From contig VGSG01000035.1 of assembly GCA_016875095.1 (NCBI GenBank), positions 1-37,918 of the forward strand: DNA of 37,918 bases. The letters run 5' to 3'. The notes under the pieces were generated by a model that was not told where the DNA came from, did no database searches, and worked only from the letters and a program-made list of their open reading frames with translations. Position numbers and translations under genes: made by a program. The stretch is from Deltaproteobacteria bacterium. GTDB taxonomy: Bacteria; Desulfobacterota; Desulfomonilia; Desulfomonilales; Desulfomonilaceae. This document shows positions 1 through 8,098 of the stretch, piece by piece. Every line of letters starts with the position of its first letter. Within the stretch, counting starts at the first letter, position 1.

Positions 1-790
1 CCGGCAAAGCGGCCATTGCGCCAAACTGCTTATCGTTTCCGACCGCGATATACACGTATCCGTCGGACGTGGGATAGACCGAAACCGGCGCAAAGAACTC
101 GTGAGTGTTGCCGCGGCGGGAGATTCGCTTGTTGAAGGCCGCGGTCATGGTTACGGGCACAGTGAGCCATGATGTTGTGCTCTCGAACATGGACATGTCG
201 ATCTTTGATCCGCGGCCGGTCATGGCTCTGACGAAGAGCGCTTTCATGAGCAGTCCGTAACAATGCTCGCTCGTGCCCATGTCCGGCAGCGGAATGCCCA
301 CTACCTGCGGGGTTCCTTTCGGCTCGCCGGTAAGCTCCATGAGACCGCCCCTGGCCTGGAGGATGGGGTCATACGCTGCTTCATTGCTTTCCGGCCCGAA
401 ACCGGTTACCCCAAGCCAGATGATGTCCTCTTTCGCGGACTTGAGCGTCTCGTAGTCTATACCGAGCTTCTTGTAGTTCTTGGGGAGTTGATTGGTCGCA
501 AAGATGTCTACGTGCAGTTCCCTGATGAGCCTCAGTAGCAGCTCCTGCCCTCCGGGTTCTGCCAAGTTAAGGGTCAGCGCCCCCTTCCCTGCGTTTATGG
601 CCATGAAATAGCTGTTCATGCGTTCTTCGCCGGGGAGGAACGGATCGCCAACCAGTCGATTAGGGTCACCGTACACCGGGTGCTCCAGGCGAATTACTCG
701 ACAACCGTCCATGGCCAGCCGATAGGTGAGGTACGGCAGGACCGTAGCCTGCTCAAGAGACAGCACCGTGATATTCTTGAACAGATCCAT
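1..790 (-). CDS. CaiB/BaiF-type CoA-transferase (family III), C-terminus cut by window edge
   Basis: The frame is open from position 790 down to the window edge, giving about 263 residues. Translation starts MDLFKNITVLSLEQATVLPY and continues with class III CoA-transferase features: the early DGCRVIRLEHP strand, a segment around residues 95-120 (ATNQLPKNYKKLGIDYETL), LGVTGFG, and TGRGSKIDMSMFES near residue 195. The family moves CoA between acyl-CoA and a free carboxylic acid in the cytoplasm. The start ATG has an AAGGAG ribosome site at 801-806, ten bases upstream. It is divergent from the molybdenum hydroxylase genes and near an acyl-CoA synthetase, so a role in activating the same acid is likely. 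The substrate cannot be read from sequence. About one third of a typical 400-residue protein is missing beyond the edge. Confidence 0.85.
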   Translation of the reverse strand, partial: MDLFKNITVLSLEQATVLPYLTYRLAMDGCRVIRLEHPVYGDPNRLVGDPFLPGEERMNSYFMAINAGKGALTLNLAEPGGQELLLRLIRELHVDIFATNQLPKNYKKLGIDYETLKSAKEDIIWLGVTGFGPESNEAAYDPILQARGGLMELTGEPKGTPQVVGIPLPDMGTSEHCYGLLMKALFVRAMTGRGSKIDMSMFESTTSWLTVPVTMTAAFNKRISRRGNTHEFFAPVSVYPTSDGYVYIAVGNDKQFGAMAALP

Positions 791-824
791 CCGCTGAGTT
801 CTCCTTACCAAGTGGACAATGGTG

Positions 825-853
825 TTGACAGTGGTAGGATGAGCGCCTATTAT
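825..853 (+). promoter_or_regulatory. sigma70-type promoter for the molybdenum hydroxylase operon
   Basis: TTGACA at 825-830 and TATTAT at 848-853 are separated by exactly 17 bases in the divergent gap. Predicted transcription starts near 860 and would leave a leader of about 150 bases before the first gene at 1009. The match to consensus is close (6/6 and 5/6). No operator is obvious. Confidence 0.55.
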
Positions 854-1008
854 GGAAGCCCTGAAGGATACTGGTCCTCTGACATCACATAATCCGAGAT
901 CAACGGTCGTGTCAAGCCTGTTGCATCCCAGCTCAGCGGTCTGATCACGAAATCCGCGGGCGTCGATCTTCGCGCTCGACCATCTCTGTGGCGACGGCCG
1001 GAGTGCCA

Positions 1009-2001
1009 ATGCGCTTGCCTCCCTTTGAGTATCAAGCCCCCTCCACACTTGACGAGGCCCTGAAAATCAAGCGCGGCCAGGGCGCCGCAGCTCAGATCTT
1101 GGCCGGTGGAACCGACCTGATCGTGAATTTCAAGCATAGGCTTTTCTCTCCCGCGACCGTTATCAGCTTGAACAATATCGCCGAACTCAAGAGGATAGAA
1201 GTAACCCATGATGCGTTGGTCCTGGGCGCTGGGGCGTCGCTCGCCGAGGTGGCGTCTCATCCCGCGGTGAACGAGCATTTTCCCATCCTGGTCAAGGCCA
1301 TCGATTCCATCGGCGCTCTAGGTATCCAGCGCTTTCGTGGAACCATCGGGGGCAACCTGCTGTTGCAGCCCAGGTGCATCTTCTATAATCAGTCTCATTA
1401 TTGGCGTATGAGCAAAGGGCTCTGCCACCGGACAGGAGGCAAGGATTGCCTGGCGCTGGAAGGTTCTGATTCCTGTCATTCCATTTGTTCGGGCGACACG
1501 GTTCCGACGCTGCTGGCGCTCTCGGCGCAACTGGCCCTTGCCGGCGGCGGCGGGAAGCGTGTGGCGCCTTTGGCGGAGTTCTTTACCGGCAGGGGCGAGA
1601 GCCCTTGGAACATTATGCCTGAAGAGATCTTGACCGAGATCCGCATCCCGCTCCCGTGGGCGCCGATCTCATGGTCGTATCAACGGTTGGCTCTGAGACC
1701 GGCTGTTGACTTCCCGCTCGTCAATGCCGCTGCTGCTGCGATCGTCGAAAAGGGCAAGCTGGAGCATTTTCGTTTGGTGATTGCCGCGCTGGGACCGGCG
1801 CCCATGGTTCTGCGCGAGGTGGAGGCCCGGTTGAAGGGCGCGGCTCCCACCCGAGAGGCGCTCGACCTGGCCCAGGATGCGGCGGTCCGAGTAGCGGAAG
1901 GCGTTGTGGTGGCAAACGCGAGCGCATCGAAGGAATACCGAATACAAATGGCCGGCGCTCTCGCGCGCAGAGCGACTGGAGAAGCTCTCGGATTGGCTTG
2001 A
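1009..2001 (+). CDS. molybdenum hydroxylase medium subunit, FAD plus [4Fe-4S], 4-hydroxybenzoyl-CoA reductase beta-like
   Basis: This is the FAD-binding subunit of a xanthine dehydrogenase-family enzyme, 330 residues. It starts MRLPPFEYQAP, with the FAD motifs AGGTDLIVN (about residues 32-40) and GTIGGNLLLQ (about 111-120). An insertion holds four cysteines at residues 123, 139, 147 and 156, within RCIFYNQS, LCHRTGGKDC and SDSCHS. Established knowledge: this insertion carries an extra [4Fe-4S] cluster in 4-hydroxybenzoyl-CoA reductase beta subunits (HcrB) and is absent from ordinary xanthine dehydrogenases. An in-frame GTG at 988 is possible, but the ATG at 1009 matches the family start and has GGAG at 1000-1003. 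It is the first gene of a medium-small-large operon. The substrate is not proven; an aromatic acyl-CoA is the leading guess. Confidence 0.88.
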   Translation: MRLPPFEYQAPSTLDEALKIKRGQGAAAQILAGGTDLIVNFKHRLFSPATVISLNNIAELKRIEVTHDALVLGAGASLAEVASHPAVNEHFPILVKAIDSIGALGIQRFRGTIGGNLLLQPRCIFYNQSHYWRMSKGLCHRTGGKDCLALEGSDSCHSICSGDTVPTLLALSAQLALAGGGGKRVAPLAEFFTGRGESPWNIMPEEILTEIRIPLPWAPISWSYQRLALRPAVDFPLVNAAAAAIVEKGKLEHFRLVIAALGPAPMVLREVEARLKGAAPTREALDLAQDAAVRVAEGVVVANASASKEYRIQMAGALARRATGEALGLA

Positions 2002-2024
2002 GAAACCTCTTCCGTAGGTCCGAC

Positions 2025-2510
2025 ATGCAGAAACACCTTCTGACCATGAGAGTTAACGGCGAGCAGGTTGAACTCGCTGTCAGACCGAACGCTACGCTCT
2101 TGGACGTGCTCCGCGAAGACTTGGAACTCACCGGCGTCAAGGAAGGCTGTTCAGAAGGCGCATGCGGCGCGTGCGCTGTTCTGATGAACAATGAACCGAT
2201 CCGCTCCTGTCTCACACTCGCATTGGAGGCGAACGGCGCTGAGATCCTTACTATCGAAGGGCTTGCCACGGGAGGCCGTCTCCATCCACTCCAGGAGGCT
2301 TTTGTGGAGCAAGGAGCCGTGCAGTGCGGGTTCTGCACGCCGGGAATGATCCTTTCTTCCAAAGCGCTGCTGGACCGAAACCCTCAGCCGAACGATGAAG
2401 ATATCAAGACAGCGTTGGCCGGAAGTTTCTGCCGCTGCACCGGGTACGCCAAGATATTGGAAGCAGTGCGCGCCGCCCGAGACGGTGATGTCGGGAACGA
2501 GGGCTCTTAG
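2025..2510 (+). CDS. molybdenum hydroxylase small subunit, two [2Fe-2S] clusters
   Basis: The protein has 161 residues, typical for HcrC/CoxS/XdhC-type small subunits. The plant-ferredoxin-like N-terminal cluster is bound by Cys42, Cys47, Cys50 and Cys62 (GCSEGACGACAV then RSC). The second, helical domain cluster is bound by Cys101 and Cys104 (QCGFC) and Cys136 and Cys138 (FCRCTGY). It passes electrons between the molybdopterin subunit and the flavin subunit. The ATG at 2025 was chosen; a TTG at 1998 would overlap the stop of the preceding gene and adds nine residues not seen in the family. It lies 23 bases after the medium subunit and is followed by a 195-base gap with two hairpin structures before the large subunit. 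Confidence 0.92.
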   Translation: MQKHLLTMRVNGEQVELAVRPNATLLDVLREDLELTGVKEGCSEGACGACAVLMNNEPIRSCLTLALEANGAEILTIEGLATGGRLHPLQEAFVEQGAVQCGFCTPGMILSSKALLDRNPQPNDEDIKTALAGSFCRCTGYAKILEAVRAARDGDVGNEGS

Positions 2511-2547
2511 TCCCTTGTTGCGCAAATACGATCGCGTGTTCATGGCT

Positions 2548-2610
2548 TTGGTGGGACAGGCATCCTGCCTGTCATTCCTCAACAGACAGGCGAGACGCCT
2601 GTCCCACCAA
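2548..2610. repeat. REP-like nested palindrome
   Basis: The two 14-base outer arms (2548-2561 and 2597-2610, beginning TTGGTGGGACAGG) are perfect reverse complements. Each half is itself a hairpin: GACAGGC pairs with GCCTGTC across 5-base loops (2555-2573 and 2585-2603). The result is a cloverleaf-like 63-base element between two subunit genes. The form is that of REP/BIME-type dispersed extragenic palindromes. Copy number cannot be judged from one window. Confidence 0.7.
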
Positions 2611-2657
2611 TCCTTCCTGATGCACTGACCGGACTAAGGCGTCGGAACACTTGGCGC

Positions 2658-2683
2658 GTCCCCGCAGGGCGCCCATGCGGGAC
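2658..2683 (+). other. hairpin just upstream of the large-subunit ribosome site
   Basis: GTCCCCGCA and TGCGGGAC pair with a single bulged C, enclosing a loop that holds the self-complementary GGGCGCCC. The hairpin ends 11 bases before the GGAGG at 2695-2699. It could stabilise the downstream message or tune large-subunit expression. There is no U-tract good enough for a terminator. Confidence 0.35.
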
Positions 2684-2705
2684 CTTTCTCAACTGGAGGA
2701 TGATA

Positions 2706-5051
2706 TTGCCCGATGATGATTACAAATTGATCGGCAAGAGCGTCCCTCGAATTGACGCCAGGGCAAAAGTCACCGGGGAAGCCTTGTTCACCGCGGATCT
2801 CAAATTTCCCCGCATGCTCGTGGCCAAAGTCCTGCGCAGCCCGCACGCTCACGCTCGAATCCTCAATGTGGATACGTCGCGCGCGGAAAAGCTCCGCGGA
2901 GTGCACGCGGTTGTCACCGGCAAGGACACGGCCGGCGAAAAGTGGGGAGTGTTTCGATACACCCGTGATCAGCAATTGCTCTGCGTGGATAAGGCGCGAT
3001 ACTTGGGCGACGAAGTCGCCGCGGTAGCCGCGGTGGATGAAGAGACTGCGGAAGAGGCCCTGAAGCTTATCTTCGTTGATTACGAGCCCCTGCCGGCCGT
3101 CTTCGACTTCTGGTCCGCGGTCGCGCCTGACGCCCCGCGCATCCATGACGAATACCCGCGTAACATCAACGTGGAAGTGAAAATCGAAGTCGGCCTTGTG
3201 GATGAAGCGTTCCGGAACTGCCGCCTGGTGCGAGAAGACACGTTTCTCGCGGAAGAAGACTCCTATTTCATGAGCGAGCCATACGCTGTGGTGGCTAACT
3301 GCCATGCGGACGGGTCCGTTGAGATCTGGATGCCGAACGCTTCCCCGCACACCAAGGCCAAAGCGCTCTCCAACGCTCTGCGGCTCCCCCTTTCCCAGGT
3401 AAATGTTCGGAAAATCACCATTGGCGGAGCGTTCGGCGGCAGGTCGGACGTGTTCCCGGCTGAGTTCATTTGCAGCCTGCTGAGCATAAAGACTCAGCGA
3501 CCGGTGAAGTTGGTCTACACGCGCGAAGAGAACACAATAGCCACCCGTATGGGCCACGCCATGTTGACCACCCACAAGACAGGAGTGGATAAGAACGGTA
3601 AAGTTCTCGCTCGTGAATCCATCTGCTGGCTTGACGGAGGCGCGTATTCCAGCACCGGCCCCATTGCCACATCAGTCCCCTTTCTCTGCCATGAGCAGGC
3701 GTATAACGTCCCCAATGTGCGTTTCTACGGATACCGGATATATACCAACAAGCCGGTGCGAGGCATGATACGCATTCACGGCCGCTCGTTCGCGTGCGGC
3801 GTGGACACGCAACTTGACATGATCGGCGAAGAATTGGGTATTGACCCGGTCACAATGCGGCTCGTCAATGCTCGACGGCCCGGGGAAACCACGCCCACCG
3901 GGTCGCACGTTGCGAGCTGCGGCCTGGTGGAGTGCATCGAGCAGACCGCAGAACAGAGCAACTTTCTGGCAAAATTTAAGAAATCCGTTCCCAATCGCGG
4001 AATCGGCATGGGCGTCAACTCCGTGCAGACAGGATTCCCCCTCGGGATCAGAGGAGGCTCGCAAGCCTTCATCAAGTTCCACGAAGACGGCGGCGCGACC
4101 GTGATCTCCGGGGTGGTGGACAACGGCCAGGGCAATGACAACATGCTCGTCCAGATCGCGGCTGAGGAACTCGGTCTGCCCATGAGCGAGATCAGACTGA
4201 TCTCCGCGGACACGGAGAGCACCCCGACCGACGCGGGCAGCTATTCCATGATTTCCACATTCGGTGGCGGCAATGCGGTAAAACGCGCCGCGGAAGACGC
4301 CCGCGCTCAGCTCTTCGAGGTAGCCTCCGAGATGTTGGAGGCCGACCCGGAGGATTTGGTGGCCCGTGATCGCAAGATTTTCGTGCGTGGAGCGCCGGAC
4401 GCGGGCGTGCCGCTGCCAAAGGTTGTGCGGCAGGCGCTCCTGCTCGGTCGCCCGATCATGGGAAGAGGAGCGTTCAATCCGGACGTGGACCAGAGGCGTG
4501 AATGGATCGGGAACCCCAGCGGCCAGCTCTCCCAGGCTTTTTCGTTCGGCGCCACCGTCGCCGAGGTCGAAGTGGATCCGGAGACGGGCCAGGTAAAAGC
4601 CCTTGACGTCACCTGCGCACAGGACTGCGGCTTCGCGCTCAACCCCTTAATCGTGGAAGGCCAGTTCGAGGGATCGGTGGCTATGGGCGGCCAGGGCGGC
4701 ATGCTTGCAGAGGAACATCGCTGGCACAATGGACATTGCCTCAACCCGACCATGCTGGAATATAAGATTCCCACGATTAAGGAAATGCCCCGAATAAAGC
4801 CCATAATTGTAGAAACAATCGATCCCGGCGGGCCCTACGGGGCCAAGGAAGCGGGCATGTCCGTTGCCATGTCATCCGCTCAGGCTTACTGCTGCGCTGT
4901 GGGCCACGCCTTGGGCATCTACTTTAACCACTATCCATTGACACCTGAACGGATACGCGACGCCATAGAGCGAAAACAGGAAAGTAAGGGAATCAAGACA
5001 GCCTGGGACATTGAACCGGCTCGGATCATTCCGCCTGAACCGAAGTCCTGA
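2706..5051 (+). CDS. molybdenum hydroxylase large subunit (molybdopterin-binding), catalytic Glu replaced
   Basis: The protein has 781 residues and is the xanthine dehydrogenase/4-hydroxybenzoyl-CoA reductase alpha family. It opens with LIGKSVPRIDARAKVTGEA, has the molybdopterin motif GGAFGGR (about residue 242), and near the C-terminus DPGGPYGAKEAG followed by Met718. In the family this last motif is GxxGE and the Glu is the active-site base; here the codon at 4857-4859 is ATG. The usual RGFG cofactor loop is also altered, to KPVRGMIRIHG. The TTG at 2706 was preferred because GGAGG at 2695-2699 is six bases upstream; the ATG at 2700 abuts that site. It is the last gene of the operon with the small and medium subunits. 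Either the chemistry differs or activity is impaired. Confidence 0.88.
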   Translation: MPDDDYKLIGKSVPRIDARAKVTGEALFTADLKFPRMLVAKVLRSPHAHARILNVDTSRAEKLRGVHAVVTGKDTAGEKWGVFRYTRDQQLLCVDKARYLGDEVAAVAAVDEETAEEALKLIFVDYEPLPAVFDFWSAVAPDAPRIHDEYPRNINVEVKIEVGLVDEAFRNCRLVREDTFLAEEDSYFMSEPYAVVANCHADGSVEIWMPNASPHTKAKALSNALRLPLSQVNVRKITIGGAFGGRSDVFPAEFICSLLSIKTQRPVKLVYTREENTIATRMGHAMLTTHKTGVDKNGKVLARESICWLDGGAYSSTGPIATSVPFLCHEQAYNVPNVRFYGYRIYTNKPVRGMIRIHGRSFACGVDTQLDMIGEELGIDPVTMRLVNARRPGETTPTGSHVASCGLVECIEQTAEQSNFLAKFKKSVPNRGIGMGVNSVQTGFPLGIRGGSQAFIKFHEDGGATVISGVVDNGQGNDNMLVQIAAEELGLPMSEIRLISADTESTPTDAGSYSMISTFGGGNAVKRAAEDARAQLFEVASEMLEADPEDLVARDRKIFVRGAPDAGVPLPKVVRQALLLGRPIMGRGAFNPDVDQRREWIGNPSGQLSQAFSFGATVAEVEVDPETGQVKALDVTCAQDCGFALNPLIVEGQFEGSVAMGGQGGMLAEEHRWHNGHCLNPTMLEYKIPTIKEMPRIKPIIVETIDPGGPYGAKEAGMSVAMSSAQAYCCAVGHALGIYFNHYPLTPERIRDAIERKQESKGIKTAWDIEPARIIPPEPKS

Positions 5052-5312
5052 TACCGGATTCCCTGAACGCATGCACGTTGATTTTCTCATGGAAGTTGTC
5101 GGCGTGAGGCGCCCCTGGTCGAGTCTACGTATGGGGTGGTTTGAAGTGGAGATGAGTCTCCCCTGCTAACCATTGCGCAACGATGCGCTCTTGGGGTCCA
5201 TCTCCGAGACGAAGCCCCGGAGCGCACCTCGGAGCTGAGAACTTCCATGATTTGTTGTGGCTCTTAGCTATGGTAGTTGATTTCAAGAGACGCGGCTTTT
5301 GAGGAGGCTTTG
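5052..5312. other. intergenic region with a spaced inverted repeat
   Basis: No gene is seen in these 261 bases. An 11-base inverted repeat, TCATGGAAGTT at 5087-5097 and AACTTCCATGA at 5240-5250, encloses 142 bases with no coding signal. It may be the edge of a decayed small element or chance. The end of the gap carries the ribosome site GGAGG (5303-5307) of the next gene. Confidence 0.35.
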
Positions 5313-6902
5313 ATGACGGTAAGCAAATGGGTCGATATGGGCACGGTCCTTTCTCGGCAGGCTGTTCAGTATCCGGATAAGCTCGGCTGCCAGGACAAGA
5401 ACCGAGACTTCACGTTCAAGGAATGGAATGAACGAAGCTGCCGCCTTACCAACGCCTTGACCGACATGGGATGCGGGTACGGCGACCGAGTAGCCATCAT
5501 CGCGTTCAACCGCGTGGAATGGATGGAAATGTACGCGGGATGCGCCAAAGGAGGACAAGTCAGTGTCCCTCTTATGTTCAGGCTCGCGGCTCCGGAAATT
5601 GATTACATCGTCACTGACGCGGCCGCCAAAGCCATCATCGTGGAGAAGCCCTTTGTCGAAACAATCAACAGTGTGAGGGACAAGCTGCCCGTTCCCAAAG
5701 AGAACTACATCTACCTAGGGTCGCCCGGAGACTCTGTCCCGCCGGGGTACGTAGAATATGAGGCATGGTTGGCTTCGGCTTCCCCTGCCGAACCCGACAT
5801 CATGCTCGATTCTGAGGACCCTTGGACGTTCATGTACACTTCAGGCACCACCGGGAAACCCAAGGGAGTGGTGCGCAGCCACGAGAGCTACCTTGCAGAG
5901 TACTACCTGAACATAGCCAACACCGGTGTCAGGCCCACGGATAAGCCCCTCATGGTCATGCCCATGTGCCACGTGAATTCGATCTTTTATTCATTCTGCT
6001 ATACGCTGCTCTCAGCCCCGGTGTGCGTGTACAACGAGTCGAGTTTCAGCCCGGAGGATTTCCTGACCACGGTTGAAAAGCACAAGATTACTTTTACGTC
6101 GCTGGTTCCGACCCACTACATCATGATCCTTTCGCTTCCAGACGAGATCAAACGCAAGTACGACGTGTCCAGCATGCGTCAGCTCCTCATCTCGTCCGCT
6201 CCGGCAAGGAAAGACACCAAGGTGGCAATCATGGAGTTTTTTGGGAACGCGGAGCTGTGGGAGGCGTACGGCTCCACGGAAGCGGGATTAGTCACCCTGT
6301 GCAGGCCGGAGGAGCAGCTCAAGAAATTGGGGACCATCGGTCGGGAGATCTTCGGCGTCGATCGCATCAAAGTCCTGGACGAAAACGGAAACGAAGTTCC
6401 TGACGGCCAGGTGGGCGAACTCTATGCCCGGACCCCGATGCTGTTCAAGGAGTATTGGAATCTTCCTCAGAAGACGAAAGAGGTCTTCCAGGGTGAGTGG
6501 TTCACGGCAGGTGATATGTGCTATCGGGATCCGGACGGCTTCTATGTGCTGGTGGACCGCAAGGCCAACATGATCATAACCGGCGGTGAGAACGTGTACC
6601 CCTCCGAGGTCGAAAACGCGGTGGGCAGTCATGCTGCGGTCAAGGACGTGGCCGTTATCGGCTTGCCGCATGACAAATGGGGAGAGGCCGTCCACGCGGT
6701 TGTCATTCTCAGGGACGGGTTTGAGCCGACTGACGGCCTTAGGGACGAGATCAAACGACAGTGCCGAAACAAGATAGCCGGTTACAAGGTCCCCAAGACT
6801 TTGGATTTCATTACAGACGACGAAATGCCACGGACGGGCACCGGCAAGATCCTCCACCGTGTGCTTCGAGAGCGCTACGGCAAGTGGTCCGACACGAAGT
6901 AG
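5313..6902 (+). CDS. AMP-forming acyl-CoA synthetase (ANL superfamily)
   Basis: The enzyme makes an acyl-CoA from a carboxylic acid, ATP and CoA through an acyl-adenylate. It has 529 residues, normal for the family. Motifs in order: the P-loop YTSGTTGKPKGVVRSH (about residues 180-195), YGSTEAG (about 319), the hinge TAGDMCYRDPDGFYVLVDRK (about 392-411), ITGGENVYPSEVE, and the C-terminal lysine motif GTGKILHR. The ATG at 5313 has GGAGG at 5303-5307; an upstream start at 5277 lacks a site. With the CoA-transferase and the molybdenum hydroxylase it forms a plausible acid-activation and ring-chemistry set. Chain length or aromatic specificity cannot be told from motifs. Confidence 0.92.
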   Translation: MTVSKWVDMGTVLSRQAVQYPDKLGCQDKNRDFTFKEWNERSCRLTNALTDMGCGYGDRVAIIAFNRVEWMEMYAGCAKGGQVSVPLMFRLAAPEIDYIVTDAAAKAIIVEKPFVETINSVRDKLPVPKENYIYLGSPGDSVPPGYVEYEAWLASASPAEPDIMLDSEDPWTFMYTSGTTGKPKGVVRSHESYLAEYYLNIANTGVRPTDKPLMVMPMCHVNSIFYSFCYTLLSAPVCVYNESSFSPEDFLTTVEKHKITFTSLVPTHYIMILSLPDEIKRKYDVSSMRQLLISSAPARKDTKVAIMEFFGNAELWEAYGSTEAGLVTLCRPEEQLKKLGTIGREIFGVDRIKVLDENGNEVPDGQVGELYARTPMLFKEYWNLPQKTKEVFQGEWFTAGDMCYRDPDGFYVLVDRKANMIITGGENVYPSEVENAVGSHAAVKDVAVIGLPHDKWGEAVHAVVILRDGFEPTDGLRDEIKRQCRNKIAGYKVPKTLDFITDDEMPRTGTGKILHRVLRERYGKWSDTK

Positions 6903-6933
6903 TCACGGGAAGTTTCGGACGCTCTTGCCGTGA
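6903..6933 (+). terminator. weak hairpin after acyl-CoA synthetase
   Basis: TCACGGGAAG pairs with CTTGCCGTGA (nine of ten bases, one G-G mismatch) around an 11-base loop, starting directly after the stop codon. There is no U-run, so it is only a weak terminator or a message-stabilising hairpin. Confidence 0.35.
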
Positions 6934-7012
6934 TTCCGACAAACTGGTTGGATTTACAGCCGTTTTGTGGTATTGACGTTCGTGCTTAAGATCTCGGTCC
7001 CTGGAGAAATCT

Positions 7013-7288
7013 ATGAGACTATTCCCCATTTGCCTCTGCGTGCTCGTTCTCTTGTGCCTGTGCTGCGTCCCAGTGCCTTCCTTTGCCCAGGGGGATGCCG
7101 TAGGCCGGCCGAGCGCGCCGGATCAGTGGGCAAGTCATCAGATGAACCAGCCGCCTGCAGACAAATCCGGTAGGCATCAAATTTCGGAGAAAAGAATAGA
7201 CGAGATCAGGGATCTATATCAGCAGGCAAAGAAAGATTTGGATAGCAAAAAGACCGACGGTCAGCCTAAGTCACCTGCCCAACCATGA
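7013..7288 (+). CDS. small secreted protein of unknown function
   Basis: The protein has 91 residues with a clear signal peptide: MRLFPI, a hydrophobic core of Leu, Val and Cys to about residue 20, then a likely signal peptidase I cut after PSFA. The mature part of about 65 residues is hydrophilic, with Pro/Asp/Lys-rich ends and a short amphipathic helix (RIDEIRDLYQQAKKDL). GGAG at 7003-7006 supports the start. Its last 23 bases overlap the convergent methyltransferase gene. No family was recognised. Confidence 0.6.
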   Translation: MRLFPICLCVLVLLCLCCVPVPSFAQGDAVGRPSAPDQWASHQMNQPPADKSGRHQISEKRIDEIRDLYQQAKKDLDSKKTDGQPKSPAQP

Positions 7289-8057
7289 AATTCCACCTGA
7301 AGTAATTTTCCCGGTCGGATAGGCGGTTAAACAGGCGTTGAACCTTAAGAAGACGCTCATCATAGGGCAAGCCTGGGAAAAGCCCTGCTGACATGGCCGG
7401 AACAGAGAAGAACTCTCGCACCACGTTCACGGGCAAGCGCAAATCCTCGTGCCACGTGAGCGGGTCGTGGAAAATGCCGGCGAACACTTCAACGAATTCC
7501 GCCAGCTTCACGGGCCTCTTGACGCTTAGTCCCTCCTGCGCGGCCCGATCCGCGCCGGCCAAAGCGTTCTCACCATCCGACTGATAAAACCCGTTCATAA
7601 AGGTCAACCCGACCTTCCCTCCCTGTCTGAGGAGCTCTCGAGCCTGCTTGAGGCTCTCCGGGTAGTCGGGAATAAGGAAGATCGAGGCGCTATAAACAAT
7701 CGCTTCAAACGGCCCGTCAACAGCGTCACGCAGCCTGGCCCCGTCGCCTTCCACGAAATGGAGTCGCGGCATGTGGGCCCCTCTCTCTCGCGCCGCGCAC
7801 AGCATAGCCGGCGAAATATCGAGTCCCCACACTTCCGAGTCCGTCACTGTTTGAAGCATGTGGATCGAGCTGGCGCCTGTGCCGCAGCCCACATCCAAAA
7901 TCCGCGCTCCGGCGGGAATTGCCATCCTTGCCAGGAGCTTCGCATTCAGGTTTCGGAAGAAGCCGCGCCTCTCTTCGAAAGCCTGGTAGATCGCCGGGCT
8001 TTCTTCAAAATTGCTCCTGATGGCCGTCTTGATCTTCGCTATCTTCAGGTCATCCAT
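7266..8057 (-). CDS. class I SAM-dependent methyltransferase
   Basis: The protein has 263 residues. It has a Rossmann fold with motif I ILDVGCGTGASSIHML (about residues 53-68), the acidic end of strand beta2 (VWGLDIS), a GDGARLRD motif II region and LLRQGGKVGLTFM. This is the UbiE/MenG-like small-molecule methyltransferase fold, but it lacks the UbiE signature and has its own 60-residue C-terminal part (FFSVPAMSAGLFPGLPYDERLLKVQRLF). The acceptor is unknown. It lies 41 bases after the cupin gene on the same strand, and the two may be co-expressed. No strong ribosome site precedes the start. Confidence 0.8.
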   Translation of the reverse strand: MDDLKIAKIKTAIRSNFEESPAIYQAFEERRGFFRNLNAKLLARMAIPAGARILDVGCGTGASSIHMLQTVTDSEVWGLDISPAMLCAARERGAHMPRLHFVEGDGARLRDAVDGPFEAIVYSASIFLIPDYPESLKQARELLRQGGKVGLTFMNGFYQSDGENALAGADRAAQEGLSVKRPVKLAEFVEVFAGIFHDPLTWHEDLRLPVNVVREFFSVPAMSAGLFPGLPYDERLLKVQRLFNRLSDRENYFRWNFMVGQVT

Positions 8058-8098
8058 TGGCGCTCAGGGACCGAGGATTTGATTTCTCGCCGTGGGAC

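Noticed and set aside
680-1278. Open frames 680-892 (plus) and 850-1278 (minus)
   Set aside because: The first is antisense to the CoA-transferase start, the second antisense to the FAD subunit; neither has family features or a ribosome site.
6973-6992. TTGACG and TAAGAT as a promoter for the small secreted protein
   Set aside because: The spacer is only eight bases, too short for sigma70 recognition.
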